A stretch of DNA of 64,000 nt, taken from the NCBI GenBank assembly GCA_963628435.1, contig CAVGEY010000006.1:40860-104859 (forward strand), read 5' to 3'. Shown here one piece after another: positions 26,110-35,064 of this stretch; position 1 is the stretch's first letter; every line of letters begins with the position of its first letter. The notes under the pieces were generated by a model that was given only the letters and a program-made list of their open reading frames with translations, did no database searches and was not told where the DNA came from. Position numbers and translations under genes: made by a program. The DNA comes from CAKSQF01 sp963628435. Lineage in GTDB: Bacteria > Bacillota > Clostridia > Oscillospirales > CAG-272.

Positions 26110-26943
26110 TCAGTATTCATCGGGCAGTTCGTCAAGCTCGTCGAATCTGAACACGGGGCCGTCCTTGCATACATATTTGGAGCCGACATTGCATCTTCCG
26201 CATTTGCCGATACCGCATTTCATACGCAGTTCGAGCGTGGTATAGATACGGTTTTTTTCAAATCCGAGTTCGAGCAGTCCCGCAAGCGTGAATTTTATCA
26301 TTATCGGCGGTCCGCAGAGAACGGCAATCTTATCCGACGGCAGTCCGAGCTCTTTTACGTAGTTCGGAACAAATCCGACATGGCCGTTCCATTCGGGCTG
26401 TTCGCGGTCGATTGTAAGATGAACTGCGATACCGCTGTCTGCCGCCCATTCATCGATGATTTCTTTATAATCCACAAGATCCTGCATACTGCGCGAACCG
26501 TAGACTATGTCTATTTTTCCGTAGCGGTCGCGATAGTGACGGCAATAGTTTATAACGGAGCGGAGGGGAGCAAGTCCGATACCGCCGGCGATAAAGAGGA
26601 GGTCGTGGCCCGCAAATTCGGTATCTACGGGAAAAGGTCTCCCGTACGGACCGCGCGCGGTAATCTGCTGTCCCGGCTCCATTGAATGAAGCCAATCGGT
26701 CACGCATCCGCATTTCTTTATCGAAAATTCCATATATTCGGTATTTGTCGGCGACGATGTTATCGAAAACATCGCCTCTCCGACTCCGGGCATCGACAGC
26801 ATTGCGCACTGTCCGGGCATGTGCTCAAAAGCCTTTTTTCCGTCCGGCGTTACAACTCTGAATGTTTTCACATCGGGGGTATCGATACGGATATCGGTTA
26901 CCGTGCAGACGGTCGGCATTAAAGGATCATTTTTTTCAAACAT
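26110..26943 (-). CDS. flxA: FAD/NAD(P)-binding oxidoreductase, FlxA-like
   Basis: About 277 residues of the ferredoxin-reductase type. It has a flavin-binding beta barrel (FSITSSP), the NAD-binding region AGGIGLAPLRSVI, the CGPP motif, and a C-terminal [2Fe-2S] cluster CGIGKCGRC. This matches FlxA of the Flx-Hdr complexes and PyrK/hydrogenase gamma subunits. It should take hydride from NADH and pass electrons to the Fe-S subunits. ATG 26943 follows GGAGG by 8 bp and overlaps the stop of the upstream gene by 8 bp, so the subunits are translationally coupled. Confidence 0.83.
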   Translation of the reverse strand: MFEKNDPLMPTVCTVTDIRIDTPDVKTFRVVTPDGKKAFEHMPGQCAMLSMPGVGEAMFSITSSPTNTEYMEFSIKKCGCVTDWLHSMEPGQQITARGPYGRPFPVDTEFAGHDLLFIAGGIGLAPLRSVINYCRHYRDRYGKIDIVYGSRSMQDLVDYKEIIDEWAADSGIAVHLTIDREQPEWNGHVGFVPNYVKELGLPSDKIAVLCGPPIMIKFTLAGLLELGFEKNRIYTTLELRMKCGIGKCGRCNVGSKYVCKDGPVFRFDELDELPDEY

Positions 26944-27961
26944 TCGTTTTTCCTCCGAGCTTTTTAACAACCTTGACTATATTCATGCCGACAGGACATT
27001 TTGTAAGGCATCTGCCGCATCCGACACATGAAAATATGCCGTCATTGTTCGTGGGATAGTAAACAAGTTTGTGCATAAAGCGCTGACGGAAGCGTTCGAG
27101 CTGAGTAAGTCTCGGCTGACCCGCAGACATCTTTGTAAATTCCGAACGCATACACGAATCCCAGCAGCGGAGTCTTGTTACGCCGTGCCCGGTATCGAAA
27201 TCTTTTATATCATAGCACTGACAGGTCGGACATACATAGGTGCAGCTTCCGCATCCGAGACAGCTTTCCGAAAGTTTTGCCCATTCGGGTGCCGAAAAGA
27301 ACTCATCTGTTTTACCTGCCCCGAACATATCCACTTTAAGACCTGCAAGAGGCAGTTTGTTCATTTTTTCTTTTATTGCCGCGACTTCACCCTCAACTTC
27401 GGCATCATCGGCATCCTCGGTAACAGTCTCAACCGCAGACATGAGTTTTTCGCCTTTTTCGGTCTGTGATTTGAGATAGAGCATTCCGTCGGCTTTCCAG
27501 CAGGCGACATCTCCGCACGGCTGCGACGGATCTATGCCGAAACTGCCGCAGAAGCAGCTCTCTCTCGGACGGTCGCAGGCAAGCGATACGATTATGCCGT
27601 GTGTGCGGCGGTTTTCGTAATAGCTGTCGGCAGGGGGAGCGAGAAAGACGCGGTCGAGAATATCAAAACTTCTCACATCGCAGGCGCGGACACCGAACAC
27701 GACGAAATCGTCGCTCTCGTGCCGTATATCTTCGATTTCGATATTTTTGCCCTCGATCTTAAATTTCATGAGTTCTTCCGACTGAGGGAAAAACAAATCT
27801 TTCGGGCTTCTTGACGTATTCGCGGCATCCGAATATTCTTTAGTGCCGTCCCATTTTTGAAAATCGGAAATATTACCTTTTTTTACCGGGAGATAAAGTC
27901 CGAAACTTTTATTTATTTCGCGGAAAAGGACATCGAGTTTTTCAAGTGATATTTTTCTCAT
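26936..27961 (-). CDS. Two-[4Fe-4S] iron-sulfur subunit (FlxB/AsrA-like)
   Basis: About 341 residues. The N-terminal 200 residues resemble anaerobic sulfite reductase subunit A/hydrogenase beta proteins (VFGVRACDVRSF, SLACDRPRESCFCGSFG). The C-terminal part carries CLGCGSCTYVCPTC and CVGCGRCLTKCPVG, two [4Fe-4S] sites. In Flx complexes such a subunit links FlxA to MvhD/HdrA. ATG 27961 follows GGGGA; a GTG at 27982 would precede that ribosome site. Confidence 0.78.
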   Translation of the reverse strand: MRKISLEKLDVLFREINKSFGLYLPVKKGNISDFQKWDGTKEYSDAANTSRSPKDLFFPQSEELMKFKIEGKNIEIEDIRHESDDFVVFGVRACDVRSFDILDRVFLAPPADSYYENRRTHGIIVSLACDRPRESCFCGSFGIDPSQPCGDVACWKADGMLYLKSQTEKGEKLMSAVETVTEDADDAEVEGEVAAIKEKMNKLPLAGLKVDMFGAGKTDEFFSAPEWAKLSESCLGCGSCTYVCPTCQCYDIKDFDTGHGVTRLRCWDSCMRSEFTKMSAGQPRLTQLERFRQRFMHKLVYYPTNNDGIFSCVGCGRCLTKCPVGMNIVKVVKKLGGKTNV

Positions 27962-27978
27962 TGCTGTTCCCCGCTTTC

Positions 27979-28959
27979 TCACATTTCGGAGTCGGTTACC
28001 GCCGGCTCGGGATCGTTCTCGGAAAAATTGACAATCGGCGCTCTTGATCCGGCTTCGGCGCCCGCCTGATAATCGCCGTAAAATTCATTTATATCCTTTA
28101 TGAATTTGCGATTCAGAAGATGAAGCGGTATCTGCTGCGGGCAGACTCTCGAACATTCGCCGCAATCGGTACACCGTCCCGCCACATGAAAGGCGCGGAT
28201 GATATGGAACATTTTTTCTTCAAAAGAGTTGGCGGCGGCTTTATTTTCAACGCCCGATTTGGGATTGTCGAAAACGCATTTTTCGCAGGTGCAGGCGGGG
28301 CAGACATCGCGGCAGGCGTTGCAGCGGATACATTTCGAAAGTTCGGACTGCCAGAATTCGAACCGTTCGTCGGGAGTCATTTTTTCGATTTTTTCGACCT
28401 CATCGAAGCGACACGAATCGAGAACGCCGCCGTCCTCTCCGACAAGCTCATCATAAACGACATGCTTTTTCGATTTGCAGTTTCTGCATCTGTCGGGAAG
28501 AAAATCGGCTCTGTCGAACTCTTTTTCACCGTCATAAAGTGTTTTGACCGTGGCTTTATCATCCGAAACATCAACCGAAAGAATTGTCTCAGCCGACTGT
28601 CTGATTTTGTTTACATCGAGCATACCCGCACACGGCACGCCTATAATATAGACGCGGTCACGGTCTATTCTATGCTCGGTAAGCAGCTGATTGAAGCTGT
28701 AACAGTCACACGGTTTCAGAAAAACCGCGATATTATCATTTGATTTATTCATCGCGCCGACAAGATATTTCGACAGATTCGCTCCGCAGAAATCGCCGAA
28801 AACGAATTCTTTTTTCAACTCTTCGACGTCGGTGAAAAGTGCGGGTGCGGTATCGTAACCGAACTCTCCCGCGCGCCAGCCGTAGACGCGGCCCACTCTG
28901 CCCTCATCAAGCAGTTTTACCGCTTTCCCGACAAGCGCATCTCTTATTGCTTCCTGCAT
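27979..28959 (-). CDS. Two-[4Fe-4S] iron-sulfur subunit (FlxC/hydrogenase beta-like)
   Basis: A 326-residue protein. The N-terminal half resembles coenzyme F420 hydrogenase/formate dehydrogenase beta subunits (FGDFCGANLSKYLVG, VFLKPCDCYSF, IGVPCAGM). A CRNCKSKKH cysteine pair follows; the C-terminal half holds CIRCNACRDVCPACTC and CTDCGECSRVCP. It is one of two related Fe-S subunits in the operon. GGAGG lies 7 bp before ATG 28959, which overlaps the mvhD end by 16 bp. Confidence 0.78.
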   Translation of the reverse strand: MQEAIRDALVGKAVKLLDEGRVGRVYGWRAGEFGYDTAPALFTDVEELKKEFVFGDFCGANLSKYLVGAMNKSNDNIAVFLKPCDCYSFNQLLTEHRIDRDRVYIIGVPCAGMLDVNKIRQSAETILSVDVSDDKATVKTLYDGEKEFDRADFLPDRCRNCKSKKHVVYDELVGEDGGVLDSCRFDEVEKIEKMTPDERFEFWQSELSKCIRCNACRDVCPACTCEKCVFDNPKSGVENKAAANSFEEKMFHIIRAFHVAGRCTDCGECSRVCPQQIPLHLLNRKFIKDINEFYGDYQAGAEAGSRAPIVNFSENDPEPAVTDSEM

Positions 28960-29384
28960 CGCAGATCCTCCAATCTCCTGTTCTCTCCGAGTGATGCCAC
29001 CTTTGCGGCAAAATCATTCATCGTCGCGGCAAATTTTGCGCCTTCGGCGGCGCTTACCCATTCAACTCTCGTACGTTCCCTCTCGATTCCGAGATAGTCG
29101 AGCATCGAGAAAAGAAGTTTCATACGGCGTCTTGTATAATAATTTCCGGTTGTATAATGGCAGTCGCCGGGATGGCATCCGCAGATTATCACGCCGTCGG
29201 CACCTCTCGCAAAAGCGCGAAGCACAAATGTGGGATTTACTCTGCATGAGCAGGGTACGCGTATAATCTTTACATCTGCCGGATAGTTCAGTCTGTTGTT
29301 TCCCGCAAGGTCGGCGCCTGCGTATGAACACCAGTTGCAGCAAAATGCCACGATAAGCGGTCTGTATTCTTCATTTACCTGCAT
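28944..29384 (-). CDS. mvhD: MvhD/FlxD-type [2Fe-2S] electron-transfer subunit
   Basis: A 146-residue MvhD-family protein. Its cysteine pattern is diagnostic: FCCNWCSYAGADLAG, RVPCSCRV, and CGCHPGDCHY. In methanogens and Hdr-containing bacteria MvhD is the adaptor that injects electrons into HdrA. Here, with no NiFe-hydrogenase MvhAG in sight, the donor is probably the FlxA branch (NADH). The gene overlaps hdrA by 10 bp and the next Fe-S subunit by 16 bp, indicating fixed stoichiometry. Confidence 0.92.
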   Translation of the reverse strand: MQVNEEYRPLIVAFCCNWCSYAGADLAGNNRLNYPADVKIIRVPCSCRVNPTFVLRAFARGADGVIICGCHPGDCHYTTGNYYTRRRMKLLFSMLDYLGIERERTRVEWVSAAEGAKFAATMNDFAAKVASLGENRRLEDLRCRKQ

Positions 29385-31369
29385 ATAGCATCTACCTCCG
29401 CCATAATCTGTTTAACCGTGAATCCGCGAAGATCCATAGCCCCCGACATACATGCGACCGTACATGCGCCGCATCCCTGACATACAGCCTCGTTAACCAC
29501 GGCGATTCTGCGTATTCTCGTTGTTCTGTCGGGCATTCTGAATTCTTTATCCACATAGGTGATTGCGCCGTACGGGCAGACCTTTTCGCAGGTCGAACAG
29601 CCGTTGCACATGAGTTCATCCGAATGTGCGACGCACGGATTGCCCGTCAGCTTATCCTTACAGAGCAGTCCGATTACCTTTGATGCGGCGGCTCCCGCCT
29701 GCGCTACCGTTTCGGGAATATCCTTCGGGCCCTGACAAGCACCCGACAGGAAAATTCCCGCCGTCGGGCTTTCGACAGGACGCAGTTTCGGGTGAGCCTC
29801 GGTGAAGAAATCGTTTGTGTCCATACTTGCGGTGAGCATGGTGGCGAGTCCTCTTGCCGATTTATCCGGCTCTATCGCTGCGGCAAGCACCACGAGGTCG
29901 GCATCTATATGAAGCTGTTTTCCGTAAATCAAATCGGAGCCCTGAACTTTCAGTTTTCCGTTCTCGGGGCTGACTTTTCCGACCATTCCCTTTATATAAT
30001 GCACGCCGTATTCCTCTACCGCGCGGCGGTAGAACTCATCGAAATTCTTTCCGGGAGTACGCACATCTATGTAGAAAACATAAACTTCGGTATCCGGATA
30101 CTTATCGCGGATAAGCATTGCGTGTTTTGCCGTATACATACAGCAGATTTTCGAGCAGTATTCCTTGCCCTTATCCGAGCATGCCGAACAGCGTGAGCCG
30201 ACGCACTGAACGAAAACTATCGTATGAGGATGGGTATGATCCGACGGGCGCAGAAGCGTTCCGCCTGTCGGTCCGGCGGCATTCATAAGACGCTCGAGTT
30301 CGAGGGAGGTGATTACGTCTTTCGATTCCGAATAGGCGAATTCATCGAATTTTTCCATCGAAATCGGGTTGAATCCGGTCGCGACGACGATTGCGCCGTA
30401 TTTTTCCTCTAAATATTCATCTTTTGCCTTATAGTCAATCGCGCCCGCAGTGCATACTTTCGAGCAGACGCCGCACTTGCCGCTTTTCAGCATTGTGCAG
30501 CGGTTCGGATCGATTGTCGCGACCTTCGGCACAGCCTGTGCAAAAGGTATATAAATCGCGTGTCTGGTATCCATTCCGAGATTGAACTCGTTCGGAACGT
30601 TTTTCTGCGGACATTTTTCGGTGCAGGCACCGCATCCGGTGCAGACATCCTCTTTGACATAGCGGGCCTTGCGCTTTATCGTAACATCGAAATTGCCGAC
30701 AAATCCCTTTACCGCCGTTACCTCGGAATACGAGAGTATGCGGATATTCTCATTTTGCGCGGCATCGACCATTTTCGGAGTCAGTATGCAGGCTGCGCAG
30801 TCAAGTGTCGGAAAAGTTTTGTCGAGCTGTGCCATCTTACCGCCGATTGTCGGTTTCGTTTCGACGATATCGACCGGAAATCCCGCATCGGCAATATCAA
30901 GCGCGGTCTGGATACCCGCGATTCCGCCGCCTATCACAAGCGCTCTCTTTGTAACCGGGCTTTCTCCGGGAGTAAGAGGCGAGTTGAGGCAGACTTTCGC
31001 GACTGCGGCTCTTCCGAGAATAATCGCCTTTTCGGTGGCTGTTTTCATATCCTTATGAACCCACGAACACTGTTCGCGGATATTTGCGATTTCAACCATA
31101 TACGGGTTGAGTCCGGCAGCCGCAGCCGTTTTTCTGAATGTCGCCTCATGCATACGCGGCGAACACGAACAGATAACAATACCCGTAAGAGCATATTTAT
31201 CTACGGCATCTTTTATTAAATTCTGTCCTGCCTGAGAACACATATACTGATAGTCGGTCGAAAAAACGACTCCCGGTTCTTTGCCGAGCGCCTTCGCAAC
31301 CGCGGCCACATCGACCGTTCCCGCTATATTTGTTCCGCAGTGACAGACGAATACTCCTATTCTTTGCAT
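29375..31369 (-). CDS. hdrA: Heterodisulfide reductase subunit A-like flavoprotein (electron-bifurcating type)
   Basis: A 664-residue protein. The N-terminal cysteine segment CHCGTNIAGTVDV is followed by the FAD-binding Rossmann motif VIGGGIAGIQTALDIADAG, the HdrA landmark TLDCAACILTPKMVD, an inserted ferredoxin (CTGCGACTEKCP and CGVCSKVC), the thioredoxin-reductase-like second half, and a C-terminal two-cluster ferredoxin (CNGCSTCEKVCP, CQGCGACTVAC). In characterised systems the HdrA FAD is the bifurcating site, sending one electron to ferredoxin and one to HdrBC. It should be the hub between MvhD/Flx and HdrBC in this operon. Confidence 0.94.
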   Translation of the reverse strand: MQRIGVFVCHCGTNIAGTVDVAAVAKALGKEPGVVFSTDYQYMCSQAGQNLIKDAVDKYALTGIVICSCSPRMHEATFRKTAAAAGLNPYMVEIANIREQCSWVHKDMKTATEKAIILGRAAVAKVCLNSPLTPGESPVTKRALVIGGGIAGIQTALDIADAGFPVDIVETKPTIGGKMAQLDKTFPTLDCAACILTPKMVDAAQNENIRILSYSEVTAVKGFVGNFDVTIKRKARYVKEDVCTGCGACTEKCPQKNVPNEFNLGMDTRHAIYIPFAQAVPKVATIDPNRCTMLKSGKCGVCSKVCTAGAIDYKAKDEYLEEKYGAIVVATGFNPISMEKFDEFAYSESKDVITSLELERLMNAAGPTGGTLLRPSDHTHPHTIVFVQCVGSRCSACSDKGKEYCSKICCMYTAKHAMLIRDKYPDTEVYVFYIDVRTPGKNFDEFYRRAVEEYGVHYIKGMVGKVSPENGKLKVQGSDLIYGKQLHIDADLVVLAAAIEPDKSARGLATMLTASMDTNDFFTEAHPKLRPVESPTAGIFLSGACQGPKDIPETVAQAGAAASKVIGLLCKDKLTGNPCVAHSDELMCNGCSTCEKVCPYGAITYVDKEFRMPDRTTRIRRIAVVNEAVCQGCGACTVACMSGAMDLRGFTVKQIMAEVDAICR

Positions 31370-31393
31370 ATTCGGTCAGAGTCCTTTCAGTTT

Positions 31394-31789
31394 TTACTTT
31401 GAGTATTTACGAAGTGCGCTGACTATTGCCTGCTGCGGCAGATCGTCATCGACAAGTCCCGGTATATCGTCTGCGCTCATGTGATTGCCGTCTTTTTGCC
31501 GTATTTCGAGAAGGCGCACGGCCTCGATTATTTTCGCGGGCTCAACCCCTCTCGGACATCTCTCGACGCAGGCAAAACATGAAAGGCATTTATAAACCGA
31601 CTTACTTTTCATGAGTTTTTCGATATCGCCGTTTTCCACCATATAAACAAACTGGTGGGGATGATATTCCATTTCGTCATAAGACGGGCAGGTGGCCGAA
31701 CATTTGCCGCACCGCATGCATTTTAACGGATTGCTCCCGCTCATTCTCACGATCTGTTCCTTATAAAGGCTGTTTTTATCTTGCTGCAT
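31394..31789 (-). CDS. hdrC: Heterodisulfide reductase subunit C-like ferredoxin
   Basis: A 131-residue HdrC with two [4Fe-4S] motifs, CMRCGKCSATCP and CLSCFACVERCPRG. There is no membrane segment, so it is the soluble HdrABC form, not HdrDE. It overlaps hdrB by 14 bp and precedes hdrA by 24 bp. A GGGAGA ribosome site is present. It hands electrons from HdrA to HdrB. Confidence 0.92.
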   Translation of the reverse strand: MQQDKNSLYKEQIVRMSGSNPLKCMRCGKCSATCPSYDEMEYHPHQFVYMVENGDIEKLMKSKSVYKCLSCFACVERCPRGVEPAKIIEAVRLLEIRQKDGNHMSADDIPGLVDDDLPQQAIVSALRKYSK

Positions 31790-32606
31790 CTGTATTCTCC
31801 CTTACTCCGAGCGCATCGGCGAGAAGTTCGGTAAAATATACCGTTTTAATCTTATTTCCGCCGTTTTTCTCGAGATTGTATTTACAGAGCGGACATGCCG
31901 TGACGATAAGGTCGGCTCCGTGTCCCTCTGCGCTGTCTGTAACCGCCGAGGCGCGTCTTGCCGCCGCACCCGCGTCTTCAAGCACGGTATATCCTCCGCA
32001 GCATTCGTTTCTCATCGGATACACAATCGGATCCCCGCCTATCGCGCGTATAAAATCTTCCATTATGCGCGGATTTTCGGGATCGTCGAGTTTCATCACA
32101 TTGCCCGGCCGAAGCAGCATACATCCGTAATATGCGGCGATTTTCCTGCCGGTCAGCGGATTTTTCACCGCCGCTCCGATTTTATCGAATCCGACGATAT
32201 CGCGCAGCATTTCAAGATAATGCATAACTCTGACTCCGCCGTAATACGCCTCTTTCGGATTCGTATCCTGCGACATATAGGCGTTGACACGGTCGGCGAA
32301 TTCTCTGTTTCCGGTTATTTCGTGTTCGGTCTGTTTTATGACATTATGGCAGGCCGAGCAGACCGATACAAGCGGTGTGCCTCTGTCCCTTGCGCAGACA
32401 AGCGCCCGCACCGACGACAGTTTCGAGGCGATTTCATCTTTTGCCGAGATATAGACTCCGCCGCAGCACTGCCAGTTATCGACTTCGCACAGCTCGATTC
32501 CGAGTGCCTCGGCGGCATTCCTTGCGCATCTGTCAAGCTCAACGGCCTTTGTGCGCAGGGTACAGCCCGGAAAATAGCTGATCTTTATTTTTTCGGTATT
32601 TTCCAT
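31776..32606 (-). CDS. hdrB: Heterodisulfide reductase subunit B-like (two CCG domains)
   Basis: A 276-residue protein with two CCG domains: the first around CTLRTK, WQCCGG and CSACHN; the second around YYGCMLL, ECCGGY and CPLCKYN. In methanogens these bind the non-cubane [4Fe-4S] clusters that reduce a heterodisulfide. This bacterium is unlikely to have CoM-S-S-CoB, so the acceptor is either an unknown disulfide or, as the context suggests, the FrdAB-like pair. Methanogen TfrB is equivalent to FrdB fused to an HdrB-like part; here the two parts are separate genes. Confidence 0.92.
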   Translation of the reverse strand: MENTEKIKISYFPGCTLRTKAVELDRCARNAAEALGIELCEVDNWQCCGGVYISAKDEIASKLSSVRALVCARDRGTPLVSVCSACHNVIKQTEHEITGNREFADRVNAYMSQDTNPKEAYYGGVRVMHYLEMLRDIVGFDKIGAAVKNPLTGRKIAAYYGCMLLRPGNVMKLDDPENPRIMEDFIRAIGGDPIVYPMRNECCGGYTVLEDAGAAARRASAVTDSAEGHGADLIVTACPLCKYNLEKNGGNKIKTVYFTELLADALGVRENTDAAR

Positions 32607-32647
32607 CGTTTTACCGCATCCTCTTTCCGCACGGTTTTCCGTGCAAT

Positions 32648-34024
32648 TTACACCATCTGCTCGGGATGGAATACTTCATCGAATTTCTCCGCCGTCATAA
32701 AGCCGAGTTCAACGCAGGCCTCTTTAAGCGAAATATTATCTTTATATGCCTTTTTGGCGGTTTTTGCGGCGTTTTCATATCCTATATACGGATTCAGCGC
32801 GGTTACAAGCATAAGCGAGTTATGGAGATTATGATACATCTTATCCCTGTTTGCGGTGATTCCCGACGCGCAGTTTTTATTGAAGGATACAATCGCCTCG
32901 GCGAGAAGCCGTGCCGACTGCAAAAAATTATAGATTGCCACCGGCATGAACACGTTGAGCTCGAAATTGCCCTGTGATGCGGCAAATCCGACAGCGACAT
33001 CGTTGCCGATTACCTGTACCGCGACCATTGTTACCGCCTCGCACTGCGTCGGATTGACTTTACCGGGCATAATCGAGGAGCCGGGCTCGTTTTCGGGAAT
33101 ATGAATCTCACCGAGTCCGTCACGCGGGCCGGACGCGAGCCAACGGACATCATTTGCGATTTTCATCATATCGCAGGCGGTCGCTTTAATCGCGCCGTGG
33201 GCGAACACAAGCTCGTCCTTCGAGGTCAGGCAATGAAATTTATTCTGTCCGGTAACAAACGGCTTGCCCGTAAGTTCCGCCGCCTTTTCGGCAACGAGCT
33301 TTGCAAATCCTTTCGGCGCATTAAGCCCGGTTCCGACAGCGGTTCCGCCGAGAGCCAGCTCGCAGAGAGGCTCCGATGCTTTTTCGAGGAGTTCGACATC
33401 CCTCTCAAGGCTCGAGCGCCATCCCGAAATTTCCTGGCTGAACGAAATCGGTGTGGCATCCTGAAGGTGGGTGCGGCCCGATTTTACGATTCCTTCATTT
33501 TCGGCTTCGAGCCGTTTGAATGTTTCGATCAGCTCATTGACAGCGGGAATAAGTTTATCCCGAATTGCCATAACCGCGCAGATATGCATTGCGGTCGGGA
33601 AGGTATCGTTCGACGACTGGCTCATATTGATATCGTCGTTTGGATGGCAGAGCTTTTTCCCCGAAATCTGATTTGCTCTGTTGGCGATAACCTCGTTTGC
33701 GTTCATATTCGACTGAGTTCCCGATCCTGTCTGCCAGACAACGAGCGGAAAATGATCGTCGAGTGCGCCTGAGGCGACCTCATCACAGGCGGTGCATATT
33801 GCATCGAGTTTTTCTTTTGTCATTTTTTCGGGGCGAAGCTCGGCATTCGCGAGAGCCGCCGCCTTTTTAAGTATTCCGAATGCGTGGGTGATTTCACGGG
33901 GCATTCTCTCGATATCAACGCCTATTCTGAAATTTTCGAGGCTGCGCTGAGTCTGTGCGCCCCACAGTCTGTCCGCCCTGACCTTCATTTCACCCATAGA
34001 ATCATGCTCTATACGATATTCCAT
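32648..34024 (-). CDS. fumC: Fumarate hydratase, class II
   Basis: A 458-residue homotetrameric fumarase interconverting malate and fumarate without Fe-S clusters. Signatures: GSGTQSNMNANEV, SSNDTFPTAMH, GRTHLQDATP, ALGGTAVGTG and the flexible loop GSSIMPGKVNPTQCE with the catalytic Ser. It is the second gene after the mdh promoter, 30 bp behind malate dehydrogenase, and precedes hdrB by 41 bp. In this order it supplies fumarate to the reductase encoded downstream. Confidence 0.96.
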   Translation of the reverse strand: MEYRIEHDSMGEMKVRADRLWGAQTQRSLENFRIGVDIERMPREITHAFGILKKAAALANAELRPEKMTKEKLDAICTACDEVASGALDDHFPLVVWQTGSGTQSNMNANEVIANRANQISGKKLCHPNDDINMSQSSNDTFPTAMHICAVMAIRDKLIPAVNELIETFKRLEAENEGIVKSGRTHLQDATPISFSQEISGWRSSLERDVELLEKASEPLCELALGGTAVGTGLNAPKGFAKLVAEKAAELTGKPFVTGQNKFHCLTSKDELVFAHGAIKATACDMMKIANDVRWLASGPRDGLGEIHIPENEPGSSIMPGKVNPTQCEAVTMVAVQVIGNDVAVGFAASQGNFELNVFMPVAIYNFLQSARLLAEAIVSFNKNCASGITANRDKMYHNLHNSLMLVTALNPYIGYENAAKTAKKAYKDNISLKEACVELGFMTAEKFDEVFHPEQMV

Positions 34025-34054
34025 AATTACGGTTGTGCCTTTCTTAAAATCAAA

Positions 34055-35008
34055 TCAAATAATAATGTTGTCGATAACGCTCTTAAGCGTATCCGCGCTG
34101 AATTTCAGTTTGCCGATTTCTTCATCGGTCAGCCGAACGTTAACCTTTCCGCAGGCGCCTTTTCTGCCGACTATATTCAGCGTGCTGAGGCAGACATCGC
34201 TGATTCCGTATTCACCGTGCATCATGGTCGACACCGTCATCGTGGTATCGATTCCGCTGAGAATGCACTTACAGATATGGCATACCGACATCGACACCGC
34301 ATAGAATGTCGCGCCTTTACGCGCAATTACCCTTCCGCCGGATTTCCTTACGTAGTCCTCTATCTCGGCAAAATCAATCTGCGGACGTTCGATTTCGCCG
34401 TCGCTTCCGCCGCCGAACACTTTATAACATTCGGATATCGGCACGTTTGAAATATTCGCAACCGACCACGGAATAAACGATGAATCGCCGTGCTCGCCGA
34501 AAACGTATGCGTGGACATTGCTCTGGCTTATTTTGCAATATTCGGAAAGTCTGGCACGCAGTCTTGCCGTATCGAGGATCGTTCCAGAACCGATAATACG
34601 GTTTTCGGGGATTCCCGACAATTTATGAAATGTATATGTCAAAACATCAACCGGATTTGACACGATAATATAGACGGCATCCGGCGCATATTTTGTGATT
34701 TCGGGAATAATCGACTTCGTAATGTCGACATTTATTTGCGCGAGTTCAAGACGCGACTGTCCCGGCTTTCTCGCAACTCCCGATGTAAGAATAACGATCT
34801 CCGAGCCTGCCGAGTCGGGATAATCGCCGGCATATATTTCGCAGGGCGCGCAGAACGGTGTTCCCTGCCTTATGTCAAGTGCTTCGCCGAGCGCTTTTTC
34901 GTGGTTTATGTCAATCATCACTATCTCGGATGCCATGCCGAGAAGTTCGAGAGAATACGCGATTGTCGAGCCGACGCTTCCTGTTCCAATAATCGTAATT
35001 TTGTTCAT
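34055..35008 (-). CDS. mdh: Malate dehydrogenase (LDH-like scaffold with Arg at the specificity position)
   Basis: A 317-residue NAD-dependent L-2-hydroxyacid dehydrogenase. The nucleotide motif is IIGTGSVGSTIAYSLELLG, the catalytic His lies in FGEHGDSS, and GSGTILDTARLR is LDH-like. At the specificity loop it reads SGVARKPGQSR: Arg occupies the position that is Gln in lactate dehydrogenases (102 in the standard numbering). That Arg pairs with the second carboxylate of oxaloacetate/malate, so this is most likely a malate dehydrogenase despite overall LDH character. It is the first gene of the locus and supplies malate to FumC. Confidence 0.85.
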   Translation of the reverse strand: MNKITIIGTGSVGSTIAYSLELLGMASEIVMIDINHEKALGEALDIRQGTPFCAPCEIYAGDYPDSAGSEIVILTSGVARKPGQSRLELAQINVDITKSIIPEITKYAPDAVYIIVSNPVDVLTYTFHKLSGIPENRIIGSGTILDTARLRARLSEYCKISQSNVHAYVFGEHGDSSFIPWSVANISNVPISECYKVFGGGSDGEIERPQIDFAEIEDYVRKSGGRVIARKGATFYAVSMSVCHICKCILSGIDTTMTVSTMMHGEYGISDVCLSTLNIVGRKGACGKVNVRLTDEEIGKLKFSADTLKSVIDNIII

Positions 35009-35064
35009 TGCGTTACCGTCCTATGATTTATTTTTTATATTCGCTGTTTCTTTTTTACCGAATC

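Noticed and set aside
34055..35008. L-lactate dehydrogenase
   Set aside because: Arg instead of Gln at the specificity position, and an operon with fumarase, favour malate.
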